NCBI GenBank assembly: GCA_030263395.1
Contig: SZOW01000010.1
Span: forward strand, 1-64,000
Source: QUBU01 sp014337915
GTDB taxonomy: Bacteria > Pseudomonadota > Gammaproteobacteria > Steroidobacterales > GCA-2729495
DNA: 64,000 nucleotides
Reading direction: 5' to 3'
Numbering within the stretch: the first letter of the stretch is position 1; every line of letters starts with the position of its first letter. Shown here in pieces: positions 8,495-17,684 of the stretch. The position numbers were made by a program, and so were the translations under genes. The notes below the pieces were generated by a model. That model had not been told where the DNA came from. It saw nothing but the letters and a program-made list of their open reading frames with translations, and searched no databases.

Positions 8495-8902
8495 TCAGGT
8501 CCGACTAAAGTGCCGGTCGTAGCACTCGATGACACGCTGGGTGAACGCATCGTCCTCATAGTTGAACTCCCTGCGTCGGGCTATGCCCAGAACAGCGATC
8601 GTCCGTGTCAGCGGCTCGAAGGCATAGACAACGCGATACCGAATTCCTAGTTCCTCAAGTTCCCAGAGTTTCAGGCGCCAGAGGTTGCGCATTTCGTTGT
8701 TCTGCTGCGACTCCCACCGGCTGACATGGAAGTCTGCTGTTCCCGCCTGACCATAGTCGTGCTGCGTGAGTCGGTCGAACAGTTCCTGATCCGACTTGGC
8801 TTGCTCCATCAGCGCCAGAATTCGCGCGGCCGGCCTGTGATCGTCTGCACGAATGGCCGCGAGGTCGGTTTTTGAGTCCGTGTGAAAAACAACTTTCGGC
8901 AC
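8495..8902 (-). CDS. HigB/RelE-like toxin (phage Gp49-like family)
   Basis: A 135-residue protein. The core MRNLWRLKLWELEELGIRYR followed by VVYAFEPLTRTIAVLGIARRREFNYE fits a RelE/HigB mRNA-interferase fold in which basic residues on the central strands contact ribosome-bound mRNA. The GTG start has AAGG six bases upstream, inside a perfect inverted repeat. It is paired with the HTH antitoxin just downstream. Toxicity and target are inferred from the family. It is the first gene of the operon that also contains the DUF6941 and helicase genes. Confidence 0.75.
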   Translation of the reverse strand: MPKVVFHTDSKTDLAAIRADDHRPAARILALMEQAKSDQELFDRLTQHDYGQAGTADFHVSRWESQQNNEMRNLWRLKLWELEELGIRYRVVYAFEPLTRTIAVLGIARRREFNYEDDAFTQRVIECYDRHFSRT

Positions 8903-8904
8903 AC

Positions 8905-8922
8905 GATACCTTATCGGGTATC
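8905..8922. promoter_or_regulatory. Perfect inverted repeat before the toxin gene (likely antitoxin operator)
   Basis: GATACC-TTATCG-GGTATC, two perfect six-base arms with a six-base spacer, ending two bases before the toxin GTG. The size suits an XRE-type HTH dimer. Because the probable ribosome site AAGG lies in it, binding would block transcription and the hairpin in RNA could also mask translation. Confidence 0.55.
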
Positions 8923-9002
8923 AGCTGAACAACCCCGAAAATTGAATCAAAGTCCCACTTTTGACCTAATCCGCGGACCACTGAGAGGAGGCCAGCATCC
9001 TC

Positions 9003-11837
9003 CTAGACCCTAAACACCTTCATCACCTCATCCCCCAAGTGATTAATGACCTTCACTGCTATGCGGCCGGACTTGGGCTTCGGAAATGGTCGGGACGTAT
9101 CGCTGTGCAGCGTTGCCCAGGCGTCGGCGTCGATTTCGGCCTTGAGGGTGGTCTTGAGGGCGCTGTAGGGGTCGTTGGCGCCGAGGAAGTAGGCGTGGCG
9201 GACGAAGAAGCTCTCTTCGTTGTAGTCGGTGTCGATGAACCAGCAGGCGATACCGTCGGCGCCGTCGCTGCGGACTTCGCCGGTGTTGGGGTGGAAGACG
9301 TCCACGCCGTTTACCTTGACCCGGATGTAGCCGTCCTGGGCGGGCAACACGTCGATGTCAGGCTCGCCGAAGATAACGAAGAGATTACCCTTGCCGGTGT
9401 TCTTCAGGTCGCCAGCCATATGCAGGTCGGCATTCATGCGAGCCTTCAGAACTGGGATACGGCCGAGCTTGTCGAACTCCGTAGAATGGGCGTCGTAGTT
9501 GAAGGCGCAGCAGATGAGCACGTCGAAGTCGCCATCACCGGCCTCGCGGGCTGCGGCAACCAGATCAGGCCGCGTGACGGTGCCGAACTCGGGGCCGATG
9601 AAGATGGCTGCCCGCTTCTCACCGCCGGATCCATTGCCTGATTCGGCGTAACGGCCCTCGGCACAGACCAGCTCGCCCGGCCAGGGTGCGAGCGAGGTGA
9701 AGCTGATGCGGTCTTCCTTGTGGGCCTGCTGAACACCGGCGGTGCGGAGGTTGTCGAGGATCATCTGCACAAAGCCCTCCGCCTCACCTGTGTGGCCATC
9801 CGGCGGGGTGCCACCTGCCGCAGCCAGCGGGTCAATCAGCTCGTCGTTCTCGTCGACGCCGAGTACCCGGTGGGGCGAGAGGCTCTCCACGGTAAAGGGA
9901 CCGGCCACGCGGACGGTCTTCTTGTCCTCGTAGGGCTTGTCGTAGAGGTATTCGAATTCGGCTTTGGCAGCAATTGAGGCGTCGATCTCTTTCTGACGCG
10001 CAATGCGCGCCTGCCACCAGTCGGCGTGCAGCTTCTTTGCGGCGTCGGGCCACGATGCCTCAGCCTCCCGCGGAATTTCCCATTCTTGCCACTGCTTCGT
10101 CAGCGCCGCATTGAGCCTTTCGCGCAACGGTTCGAGCGTCTGCTGCCATTTTTCCCAGATGACATCGATCTCCGCGTTATTGGCGATGGACTTCAGCGTG
10201 ATGTGCGGCACGCGCGCGTAGACGAAGCCGTGGCGGATGTCGCCCTGCACGGGCTTGGAACTCGGCGCAGTGCGCGTGATCTCGGCTTCCTTGATCTGGC
10301 CGTCGCGGGAATCGGCCAGCAGATAAAAGGGATAACGCGCGCCCATGATGCGGGCACGGGCCAGCGCCAGCGCCACGCGCGAGGTGTCAATCGTGATCCA
10401 GCGCCGGCCCCATTGCTCGGCGACGGTGGCGGTGGTGCCGGAACCGCAGGTCGGGTCGAGCACGAGGTCGCCGGGGTCGGTGGCCATGAGGAGGCAGCGT
10501 TCGATAATCTTCACGTTGGTCTGAACTACATAGATCTTCGTGTCCGTGAACTGGCCCGTCGCAGTGTCATCCCAATAATTCGCCCGCGCCTTGACCGGGA
10601 AATCAGTAATCTCGCGGACATACCGAAGTGAATTTACCGCAGTGTAGATTCTGTCCCCGCGCAGTAAACGAGTCATTCCTTGCGGATACGTAGCCTTCCA
10701 ATGCGAATTTGGTGCCGGTCGGAAAACTCTCCCTTCGACTTCAAACGGCTGGTCTTCGTTTGCCGCGCCCTGAGAAATCAAATTGTCCGGCTTGAAGAGG
10801 CGCGCATCGGCAGACTGAAAACTTTCAAGGCTCTCGTTCGATTTGAGTGAACGAGAAATACCCGGAGCTTCCTTCACCCACCGATATGCTGCTTCCTGTC
10901 GGGCAAGACTGAACTCTTCCCAAAGTTGCCGGTATTTTGTCTGCTTTGCGCTCTTCCCAAACCAAAGAACATGGTCGGAGATGTTCGCCAGTTTGCCGGT
11001 TTCAAAACCGCCGGTCGTCAGAAAATTGATACCACTGATGAAGTTGTCCTCCCCAAACACCTCGTCCATCAAATCCCGGACGCGGTGGACATTTTCGTCG
11101 CCGATCTGCACGAAGATGGAGCCGGACTCGGTGAGAAGATCGCGGGCGACGGTGAGCCGGTCCCGCAGGTAGGTGAGGTAGCTGTGGATGCCGTCGCGCC
11201 AGGTGTCGCGGAAGGCTTTGACCTGCTCTGGCTCGCGGGTGATGTGGTCGGCTTTGCCGTCCTTCACGTCGCGGCTGGTCGTGCTCCACTGGAAGTTGCT
11301 GTTGAACTTGATGCCGTAGGGCGGATCCAAATAAATGCATTGTACCTTGCCGCGCAGACCCTCGCGCTCGGCGAGGCTCGCCATTACCTGCAGTGAATCG
11401 CCGAGGATCATGCGGTTCGACCAGTTCTGGTCGTGCTGGTAGAACTCGGTCTTGTCCACGCCCTTCGGGATGCCGTTGAAGTCGGCGAAGAGGTCCGCGG
11501 TAGTCTGACCCGCCTCATGCTCGCGCTCTTTTGTTTCACGCAGCAGCTCGTCGATTAGCGCCTTCGGGTGCACCTTCTCCTGGATATAGAGCGGCGGCGC
11601 ATGGACGACGAGATCGCTCCAGTCCTGCTCGTCCTTGCCGCGCCAGACGAGCTGCGGATCAAGATCACGATTACGGCGCTCGTAGGCCACCCGCACCGGG
11701 CTCTGGTCGGCCTTCTCCATCACCGACTGGTACTCGGCCGTCGGGATGTTCCTGCGTCGGGCCTCTTCATGGGTGAGCGTCTCGACGGTCTTGCGAGCGC
11801 CTTTCGGAGTGGACTTGGCCGCTGTCTTCTTTGCCAT
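9003..11837 (-). CDS. Type III-like restriction-modification DNA methyltransferase (Mod)
   Basis: A 944-residue N6-adenine methyltransferase of the beta class: the catalytic motif DPPY (171-174) precedes the S-adenosylmethionine motif DPTCGSGTT (461-469). The region between them, about residues 270-430, holds the target-recognition domain and is clearly poorer in GC than the rest of the gene. The long C-terminal part (about 500-944) is much larger than in classical Mod proteins and resembles Mod partners of large BPTD_3080-type restriction helicases. It modifies host DNA to protect it from the Res protein encoded upstream. The recognition site cannot be deduced. It lies 81 bases after the small nuclease-like gene. 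Confidence 0.9.
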   Translation of the reverse strand: MAKKTAAKSTPKGARKTVETLTHEEARRRNIPTAEYQSVMEKADQSPVRVAYERRNRDLDPQLVWRGKDEQDWSDLVVHAPPLYIQEKVHPKALIDELLRETKEREHEAGQTTADLFADFNGIPKGVDKTEFYQHDQNWSNRMILGDSLQVMASLAEREGLRGKVQCIYLDPPYGIKFNSNFQWSTTSRDVKDGKADHITREPEQVKAFRDTWRDGIHSYLTYLRDRLTVARDLLTESGSIFVQIGDENVHRVRDLMDEVFGEDNFISGINFLTTGGFETGKLANISDHVLWFGKSAKQTKYRQLWEEFSLARQEAAYRWVKEAPGISRSLKSNESLESFQSADARLFKPDNLISQGAANEDQPFEVEGRVFRPAPNSHWKATYPQGMTRLLRGDRIYTAVNSLRYVREITDFPVKARANYWDDTATGQFTDTKIYVVQTNVKIIERCLLMATDPGDLVLDPTCGSGTTATVAEQWGRRWITIDTSRVALALARARIMGARYPFYLLADSRDGQIKEAEITRTAPSSKPVQGDIRHGFVYARVPHITLKSIANNAEIDVIWEKWQQTLEPLRERLNAALTKQWQEWEIPREAEASWPDAAKKLHADWWQARIARQKEIDASIAAKAEFEYLYDKPYEDKKTVRVAGPFTVESLSPHRVLGVDENDELIDPLAAAGGTPPDGHTGEAEGFVQMILDNLRTAGVQQAHKEDRISFTSLAPWPGELVCAEGRYAESGNGSGGEKRAAIFIGPEFGTVTRPDLVAAAREAGDGDFDVLICCAFNYDAHSTEFDKLGRIPVLKARMNADLHMAGDLKNTGKGNLFVIFGEPDIDVLPAQDGYIRVKVNGVDVFHPNTGEVRSDGADGIACWFIDTDYNEESFFVRHAYFLGANDPYSALKTTLKAEIDADAWATLHSDTSRPFPKPKSGRIAVKVINHLGDEVMKVFRV

Positions 11838-11918
11838 CGGGATGTTCTCAGGACGCTAATGCCGTAACACGATCGAAATCTGGTGGATTCACATGGATTT
11901 TGAATCCTCGATAGATTG

Positions 11919-12527
11919 CTAGACGTGAAGATTGCATAGAATATGACTCACTTGAAGATCGTCCCCACATGAATGTTTGTGGGTCGACAGAAACGACCAT
12001 TTCAAGGTGTAGTCCTGCGTCGCACCCTGCTGAAGCAGGGGCAGCTTCGAGTCCATGTGCTTCCGAAGCTTGACCACCAGATCCGCAATGTTGGCCTTCC
12101 GCACGTAGACGATCATCAGCCCCCGACATTCCCGACCGGTGGAATAACGCGTGACAAGCTGCTGCAGGCCTTTCTCGTGATAGACCGGACCATCGTAAAT
12201 TTTTGCTTCTCCGAGCTTTTTGCGCATCGGAAAACAATATGTCGCTTCAATTGTCAGATCGACATGCCCATTTGAGTTGGTTTCCTGGGATACGGTTAAC
12301 CCAGGAATTGTCAGAGCCATCGCGAAAACTGCTGACAGCCCCTCTTCATCCAACTTTTCGAGGTTCTTTTTGTTGGACTCAAGTTGCACTACAGCTCGTT
12401 CAAGAATTGAATTGAACGCAGTTTCAAATTCGGCACTGGTTGTCGCGGTTATAAGGTCGAGAAATGCGGGCGCCTTACGTTTGATCGCTTCGACTAAAGC
12501 CAGTACTGAATCATTTTCGGCACTCAT
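11919..12527 (-). CDS. Small PD-(D/E)XK-like protein between res and mod
   Basis: A 202-residue protein. The pattern of Asp90 in NGHVDLTIEA, then G-E-A-K (106-109) and a conserved-looking helix around QQLVTRYSTGRECRGL, fits the D...ExK arrangement of PD-(D/E)XK nucleases, with Glu62 as a possible extra metal ligand. The start overlaps the res stop (ATGA), so it is coupled to res. It has lower GC than either neighbour. Possible roles are an extra cleavage subunit or a specificity or control factor. The family is not recognised with certainty and the nuclease call rests on motif spacing. Confidence 0.6.
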   Translation of the reverse strand: MSAENDSVLALVEAIKRKAPAFLDLITATTSAEFETAFNSILERAVVQLESNKKNLEKLDEEGLSAVFAMALTIPGLTVSQETNSNGHVDLTIEATYCFPMRKKLGEAKIYDGPVYHEKGLQQLVTRYSTGRECRGLMIVYVRKANIADLVVKLRKHMDSKLPLLQQGATQDYTLKWSFLSTHKHSCGDDLQVSHILCNLHV

Positions 12528-15500
12528 GCTTTGCTATCTCGAGCATCTACGGGTATCCACCGGACGGTGGTTTGGGATGCCCAGGTTTGCCATTCCTGTT
12601 CGGTAATCGATTTGTCTCGCCACCAGCGCGTTAGCATTCGAATAAGCTCTTCTGGTGGGATTACTCGTCCATTCGGGTCTGTTGAGCGTATCTCCAATTC
12701 CAGGAACCCTACCGACTCTCGGGACAACAAACCAAGGACAGCAAGCATTTCGTCTGTACTGCACTGAGTCGACTTGGATAGCGAGTTCAGACTCGCAAGC
12801 TGAATTGCATGACCTGGATCCGACGTAATGGTTGACCATAGAAGATGGTTCAAATTGGCCCACTTGGGGTCTGGTCCCAATTGTTTCATCAAATACGCTC
12901 TGGCTTTGTCTATGACCGGGTTTTTGGAATCAGTGATTCCCGCAATCATTTCATCAAACTGCGACCTCACCTTATGGCTGAAATCAGCCTGCATCTCGTA
13001 AACGTCCGTGAATTCGGCAAATGCCCACCGTCCGTGCTTTCCTAGATGGTTGACACCCGGAACCCAGTAGGTGTCCATGGTGGCCTTCTTTTCTTTGGCA
13101 TCCTCACGCCGGTAGCCCTTGATCTCGACCACAAGGTTCAGCGGGTCGTCCGGGCCGCGGCCGTCATCGACCACCACGATGAAATCCGGGATGTACTTCC
13201 GGGTCCCGGAGCCGTAGCGGTAACGGACGACCAAGCCGACGTTATGGTTCTTCACGTAGCGCAACACCTTCGGGTGAGCCTCGGCGACCCGGCAGAACTC
13301 CGCTTCCCAATCGCTGTCGAGGATGACCCAGTTCACGTGGCAGCGGCGGGCATCGGTCTGGTAACGGTCCGACTTCGAGGTCGTGAAGTTCACGTGAATC
13401 GTGGAACCGACGGGGTTATAGGGATCGAGCAACGCCTTGATCGGCCGCTCGCCCACGAACCTGCGGGTAATGCCGGCGGTGATACGCTCGCAGGCCATAT
13501 CGGCGAGTTCCTGGTACATGAGCTGGGCCGGGTACGTGCCACCCTTGCAGACCAGGCAGGTATCCAGCCATTGCTTCGCAACGCGCTTCAACTGGCCGAA
13601 CAGATGCAGCCTGGGTTCTTCCCCCGGATCACGCCACTTCGTGTAGAGGAGACGCTGAGTGAGGTTATAGAGAATCGTGGAAGGGCGCATGTCCTCGAGG
13701 TACTTGAGGCTCAGGTCCACGTCCTGACCGATGATGCCGGCGTTCTTGGTGATGGAAGGACCGACGAGATCGGGGGTCAGTTCTAGCACCGACTCATCAT
13801 TGAAAACCGCCTCGAGACGTTCCTCCGGCAGTTCGACCCGGTAGCCCAGTACCCGGGGGAAGCGGATCTCCAATGCATCACGGTCGGGACGGACCGCCTT
13901 AACCTGAATGGTCTCCCGCGGCGGCTGGGGCGGAGCCACCACCGGCTTCGCGGTGAAGTCGAAGGGAATGCCCAGGATGTCAGCGTACTCGACGTTGAAG
14001 AGCCCTTCCTCGTTGAGATCATAGGACTGGCGGCGGAGAGCGCGGCCGATGACCTGCTCGCAGAGGAGCTGGGTGCCGAAGGCACGGACACCGAGCACGT
14101 GCGTCACGGTATTGGCGTCCCAGCCTTCGGTAAGCATAGATACCGAAACGACACAACGAATCTGATCGCCCAGCCGGCCGGGTTTACCGACGGTGTTCAT
14201 GACTTCGCGGAGCAGATCCTGGTCGGTCAGATTCTCGGCCTGACGAATATCGCCGGTACGCTCGACGATCTCGCGACGGAAACGATCAATTTCATCCGCC
14301 GCTATCCGGCGGAATTTGTCGTCGAGGGCCTCACCGGATTCGAGCTGCTCGCTGTCGATGAGTAGCGTCTTCGGCCGGCCGAGCGGGTTGCCGTGCTCGT
14401 CGAAGTTGCGGAAAAGCTCCAGGCGGCCGTTCTCGAGCGTGGTGCTGCCGTCCTCGTTCTCGCGATGGAAGCCCGAGATGTAGTCGTACACGAGCTTGGA
14501 TATGGCCGTGTTCTGGCAGACCACGATGAAGCAGGGCGGCACCGGAATCTTCGCGTCTTCCCAGAGACGGAAAGTTTTCTCGTAGTGGCCATAGAGCGCC
14601 AACAACGCCGTCTGCAGCTCGACGGGGATGCTCAGGGGATCGAGGTCGTCACTCTGGCCCCGACCCTTCTTCGGCATGCGCTTGCCGATGTGCTCCCAGA
14701 GGTTGCGGAACTTGGGCATTTCCGCCCCGGGGATGTTGTCGGCGACCGGCACGCGGGGGAGCTTGACGATGCCGCACTCGATAGCGTCCATGAGCGAGAA
14801 GTCGCTCATGGTCCAGGGGAACAGCGTACCTTCCGCGTAACCCGAGCCACTGAGGAAGAACGGTGTTGCGGACAGATCTATGACGCGGTTAAGGCCCAGG
14901 TTGCGGTTGACAACCTCGAGACCGGAAATCCACAGCCGGGCGGCCTGATTGTTCTTCTCGGCTTCCTTGCGCTCATCGCCCTTGAGGGCTTCATCGTCCT
15001 CGTCGTCCGGCTTTTCCCGGTAACAGTGATGCGCCTCGTCGTTGATCGCCAGGATGTTCTTCAGGCCCATCAGGTCGGGCATAACGCGCTGAAGCATCTG
15101 GCCTTCGGTCTCCAGCGTGCTTAAAGGCTTGCCCCGGCCCTGCAGGAGCGAGCGACCGCCCCTGGACAGCTCCAGGCGCTCGCGCAGCTTGAAGGCATGG
15201 TAATTGGTGATGACGATCTTGGCCTTCTTGAGATCCTCCAGCAGGTCGCCGGGCACCAGCTCGGCGCTCTGGTAATAGCTGTCAGGATCGTTCGGTTGCA
15301 AGACGCGCAAGCGGCTTTTGATCGTCAGTCCTGGAGCCACGACCAGGAAGCCGCGTGAGAACCGCTTGCTGCCCGGGTGGCGCACGGCATTGAGGGTCTG
15401 CCAGGCGATCAGCATGGCCATGACCGTGGTCTTGCCGGCGCCGGTCGCGAGCTTCAGGGCAAGACGCTGGAGCTCGGGATTGGCATCGTTGTTGGCGTTG

Positions 15501-15970
15501 CTGAGATGATCGAGGAACCGGCTGCCAGCTTTACCGATTTGCGGGGCAACCTCGGTCAACCAGATCGCCGTCTCGACGGCTTCCACCTGGCAGAAAAATG
15601 GGCGAAAACCGCTGAACTGATGATGCCGCCAGTGGTGCAGGAGCTGCGCGGTAACCGGGGTTACCCGCCAGTCGCTCGGATCCGGCAGTTGGCGCCAGCG
15701 GTCCACCTCCTGGCGCACGGCGTTGATAACGGCAGTGTGGGAATACTGCTGAGCGTCGGTGGAGAGCCCCTTGCCCTCGTCGAAGACGATCTGAGTCTGC
15801 TTGGCCGCCTTCTGCTTGCGAGCCTTGGGTATCGGCGTGATGAACTCGGCGCGGCGGCGAGTCTCCAGAATCTGCTGGGTCGGCTGGCCAGTTTCGTCAA
15901 GTTCCCAGTGGCGACGGGGGTATTCGTAGGGGGAATTGAGAACCGGGTGGTCGAAGAATGGGTTGCTCAT
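12524..15970 (-). CDS. Type III-like restriction enzyme, DEAD/DEAH helicase with C-terminal nuclease motif (Res)
   Basis: A 1148-residue restriction subunit. Walker A ATGAGKTT (175-182) and DEAH (311-314) mark a superfamily 2 helicase, with later helicase elements around TEGWDANTVTHVLGVRAFGT and QVIGRALRR. A PD-(D/E)XK motif follows: PDF (928-930) and EIK (949-951). About 195 residues continue after the nuclease motif; their DNA is poorer in GC, suggesting a replaced tail. Acts with the Mod protein to cut foreign DNA after ATP-driven scanning. First gene of the island next to tRNA-Phe. Resembles BPTD_3080-type restriction proteins more than EcoP1I Res. Confidence 0.88.
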   Translation of the reverse strand: MSNPFFDHPVLNSPYEYPRRHWELDETGQPTQQILETRRRAEFITPIPKARKQKAAKQTQIVFDEGKGLSTDAQQYSHTAVINAVRQEVDRWRQLPDPSDWRVTPVTAQLLHHWRHHQFSGFRPFFCQVEAVETAIWLTEVAPQIGKAGSRFLDHLSNANNDANPELQRLALKLATGAGKTTVMAMLIAWQTLNAVRHPGSKRFSRGFLVVAPGLTIKSRLRVLQPNDPDSYYQSAELVPGDLLEDLKKAKIVITNYHAFKLRERLELSRGGRSLLQGRGKPLSTLETEGQMLQRVMPDLMGLKNILAINDEAHHCYREKPDDEDDEALKGDERKEAEKNNQAARLWISGLEVVNRNLGLNRVIDLSATPFFLSGSGYAEGTLFPWTMSDFSLMDAIECGIVKLPRVPVADNIPGAEMPKFRNLWEHIGKRMPKKGRGQSDDLDPLSIPVELQTALLALYGHYEKTFRLWEDAKIPVPPCFIVVCQNTAISKLVYDYISGFHRENEDGSTTLENGRLELFRNFDEHGNPLGRPKTLLIDSEQLESGEALDDKFRRIAADEIDRFRREIVERTGDIRQAENLTDQDLLREVMNTVGKPGRLGDQIRCVVSVSMLTEGWDANTVTHVLGVRAFGTQLLCEQVIGRALRRQSYDLNEEGLFNVEYADILGIPFDFTAKPVVAPPQPPRETIQVKAVRPDRDALEIRFPRVLGYRVELPEERLEAVFNDESVLELTPDLVGPSITKNAGIIGQDVDLSLKYLEDMRPSTILYNLTQRLLYTKWRDPGEEPRLHLFGQLKRVAKQWLDTCLVCKGGTYPAQLMYQELADMACERITAGITRRFVGERPIKALLDPYNPVGSTIHVNFTTSKSDRYQTDARRCHVNWVILDSDWEAEFCRVAEAHPKVLRYVKNHNVGLVVRYRYGSGTRKYIPDFIVVVDDGRGPDDPLNLVVEIKGYRREDAKEKKATMDTYWVPGVNHLGKHGRWAFAEFTDVYEMQADFSHKVRSQFDEMIAGITDSKNPVIDKARAYLMKQLGPDPKWANLNHLLWSTITSDPGHAIQLASLNSLSKSTQCSTDEMLAVLGLLSRESVGFLELEIRSTDPNGRVIPPEELIRMLTRWWRDKSITEQEWQTWASQTTVRWIPVDARDSKA

Positions 15971-16149
15971 GCCCCGGTCGTACTTTCTTATGGCTGGTCG
16001 CTGGGACGCTCAGGGTAGACGATGCGAATCGGTGGATAAAGCCGGGCAATCACGACGAACCTGCGCCGAAAATCCTTCCGATGCTGGAGTGTCACCCATG
16101 TGTCCGGAATAACCTGTTACCGATATGCTCGGAACAGACCTCGAATGAA

Positions 16150-16225
<76 letters not shown>

Positions 16226-16296
16226 ATCCGGGGAAGCAGCGCGCAGGGGCCGCGGCCGCGAAGGGCGCCCGGCAGCGAGGCTGCGCGGGGAGCGGT

Positions 16297-16326
16297 ATTT
16301 AAGCCGTCCTGGGCGACCGGCGTCAA
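16297..16326 (-). promoter_or_regulatory. Predicted promoter of tRNA-Phe
   Basis: TTGACG and TTAAAT on the minus strand, 18 bases apart, about 70 bases before the tRNA. The flanking GC-rich sequence makes the AT-rich -10 box stand out. Confidence 0.55.
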
Positions 16327-16355
16327 GGCGAGCGGGCCGGGGGCTGGCGGGGCTC

Positions 16356-16622
16356 TCAGCCGGCCTTGAAATCCGGTGGTTTTTCCGAGCCCTCGCCGAA
16401 GAAGAACTTCTGCATTTCCTCCTCGAGGAATTTGCGTGACTTCGGCTCGATGGGCGTCAGGCGGTACTCGTTGATGAGCATGGTCTGGTGGCCCAGCCAC
16501 TGCTGCCAGGCCTGCTTCGAGACGTTCTCGAAGATGCGCTTGCCGAGTTCGCCGGGATAGGGCGGGCGGTCGAGGCCGTCGGCCTCGGCCTTGAGCAGGA
16601 TGCAGTGGACTTTTCTGGGCAT
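16356..16622 (-). CDS. yggX: YggX-type Fe(2+)-trafficking protein
   Basis: An 88-residue protein of the YggX family: KVHCILLKAEADGLDRPPYPG at the N-terminus (Cys6 conserved), WQQWLGHQTMLINEYRL in the middle and a C-terminal FFFGEG element. The family is linked to iron supply and protection of iron-sulfur clusters against oxidation. It follows mutY by three bases, the order usual in gammaproteobacteria; MutY itself carries an iron-sulfur cluster. Confidence 0.95.
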   Translation of the reverse strand: MPRKVHCILLKAEADGLDRPPYPGELGKRIFENVSKQAWQQWLGHQTMLINEYRLTPIEPKSRKFLEEEMQKFFFGEGSEKPPDFKAG

Positions 16623-16625
16623 GGG

Positions 16626-17684
16626 TCAAGGCGGCGCGGGCCGCTCCTGGAGCAGGGAGTTCAGCAGCCTGGTCACCGGCGCGGCGAGGCCGACGCGGGC
16701 AGGGTCGTGCAGGTTATACCAGAGCCAGCGGCCGCCATCCAAAGCGCGGCGCGGCTCGGGCACGTCCACCTCGACGGGCGTCATGTCGAGGTCGAAGTGG
16801 GTGAAGCCGTGGCGGAGCACGGGGCGCTGTGCGATGCGCAGCGGCGGCTGGCCGATTTCGCGCTGGCACCAGTCGCCGACGGCATCCAGCCCCTCGACCT
16901 CGGGCAGGCCCCAGAGGCCGCCCCAGAGTCCCGTGGCGGGGCGCTTCTCCAGCAGCACGCGCCCGGCGCCGAAGCAGACCAGCATGACGACGCTGCTGCG
17001 CTGCGGGCGCGCGCGCCTGGGCTGCGCCGCGGGCAGGCGTTCGGCGATGCCGTCGCGGCGCGCGAGGCAGCGGCTGGCGAGCGGGCAGCGTTCGCAGGCC
17101 GGCCGGCGCCGCGTGCAGAGCGTGGCGCCGAGATCCATGATGGCCTGCGTGTAGGCGGCGGGCCGGTCGGCCGGCGTGTATTGGTCGGCGAGCTGCCAGA
17201 GCCGCGCCTGCACGGCGGGGACCGCCGGCGGTTCCTCGATGCGATGCAGGCGGGTGAGCACGCGCTTCACGTTGCCGTCGAGGATCGGCTGGCGCTGGCC
17301 ACCGGCGAGCGCGAGGATGGCGCCGGCAGTGGAGCGGCCGATGCCCGGCAGCGCCATCAGCGCATCGAGGTCCATGGGCAGCACGCCGCCATGCGCCTCG
17401 CAGACGCGGCGCGCGGCGTGCTGCAGCTGGCGCGCGCGGCCGTAGTAGCCGAGGCCCGACCAGGCGTGCAGCACGGCGTCTTCGCTGGCGGCGGCGAGGG
17501 ACTGCAGGTCGGGGAACGCCGCCATGAAACGGTCGTAGTAGCGCTCGACGGTCACCACCTGCGTCTGTTGCAGCATCACCTCGGAGACCCAGACGCGGTA
17601 AGGCGTGGGATCGCGCTGCCAGGGCAGGTCCCGGCGGCCGTGGACATCCCACCAGGCGAGCAGGGCCGGGGCGATGCCGGTCAC
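16626..17684 (-). CDS. mutY: A/G-specific adenine DNA glycosylase MutY
   Basis: Removes adenine mispaired with 8-oxoguanine. The 352-residue protein has the catalytic Glu in SEVMLQQTQV, a helix-hairpin-helix LPGIGRSTAGAILA, the catalytic Asp in LDGNVKRVL, and the [4Fe-4S] cysteines in CTRRRPACERCPLASRC (C-x6-C-x2-C-x5-C). The C-terminal MutT-like domain that reads 8-oxoguanine begins at about residue 230. The GTG start overlaps the asmA stop (GTGA). Its partner MutM is also in this window. Confidence 0.97.
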   Translation of the reverse strand: MTGIAPALLAWWDVHGRRDLPWQRDPTPYRVWVSEVMLQQTQVVTVERYYDRFMAAFPDLQSLAAASEDAVLHAWSGLGYYGRARQLQHAARRVCEAHGGVLPMDLDALMALPGIGRSTAGAILALAGGQRQPILDGNVKRVLTRLHRIEEPPAVPAVQARLWQLADQYTPADRPAAYTQAIMDLGATLCTRRRPACERCPLASRCLARRDGIAERLPAAQPRRARPQRSSVVMLVCFGAGRVLLEKRPATGLWGGLWGLPEVEGLDAVGDWCQREIGQPPLRIAQRPVLRHGFTHFDLDMTPVEVDVPEPRRALDGGRWLWYNLHDPARVGLAAPVTRLLNSLLQERPAPP

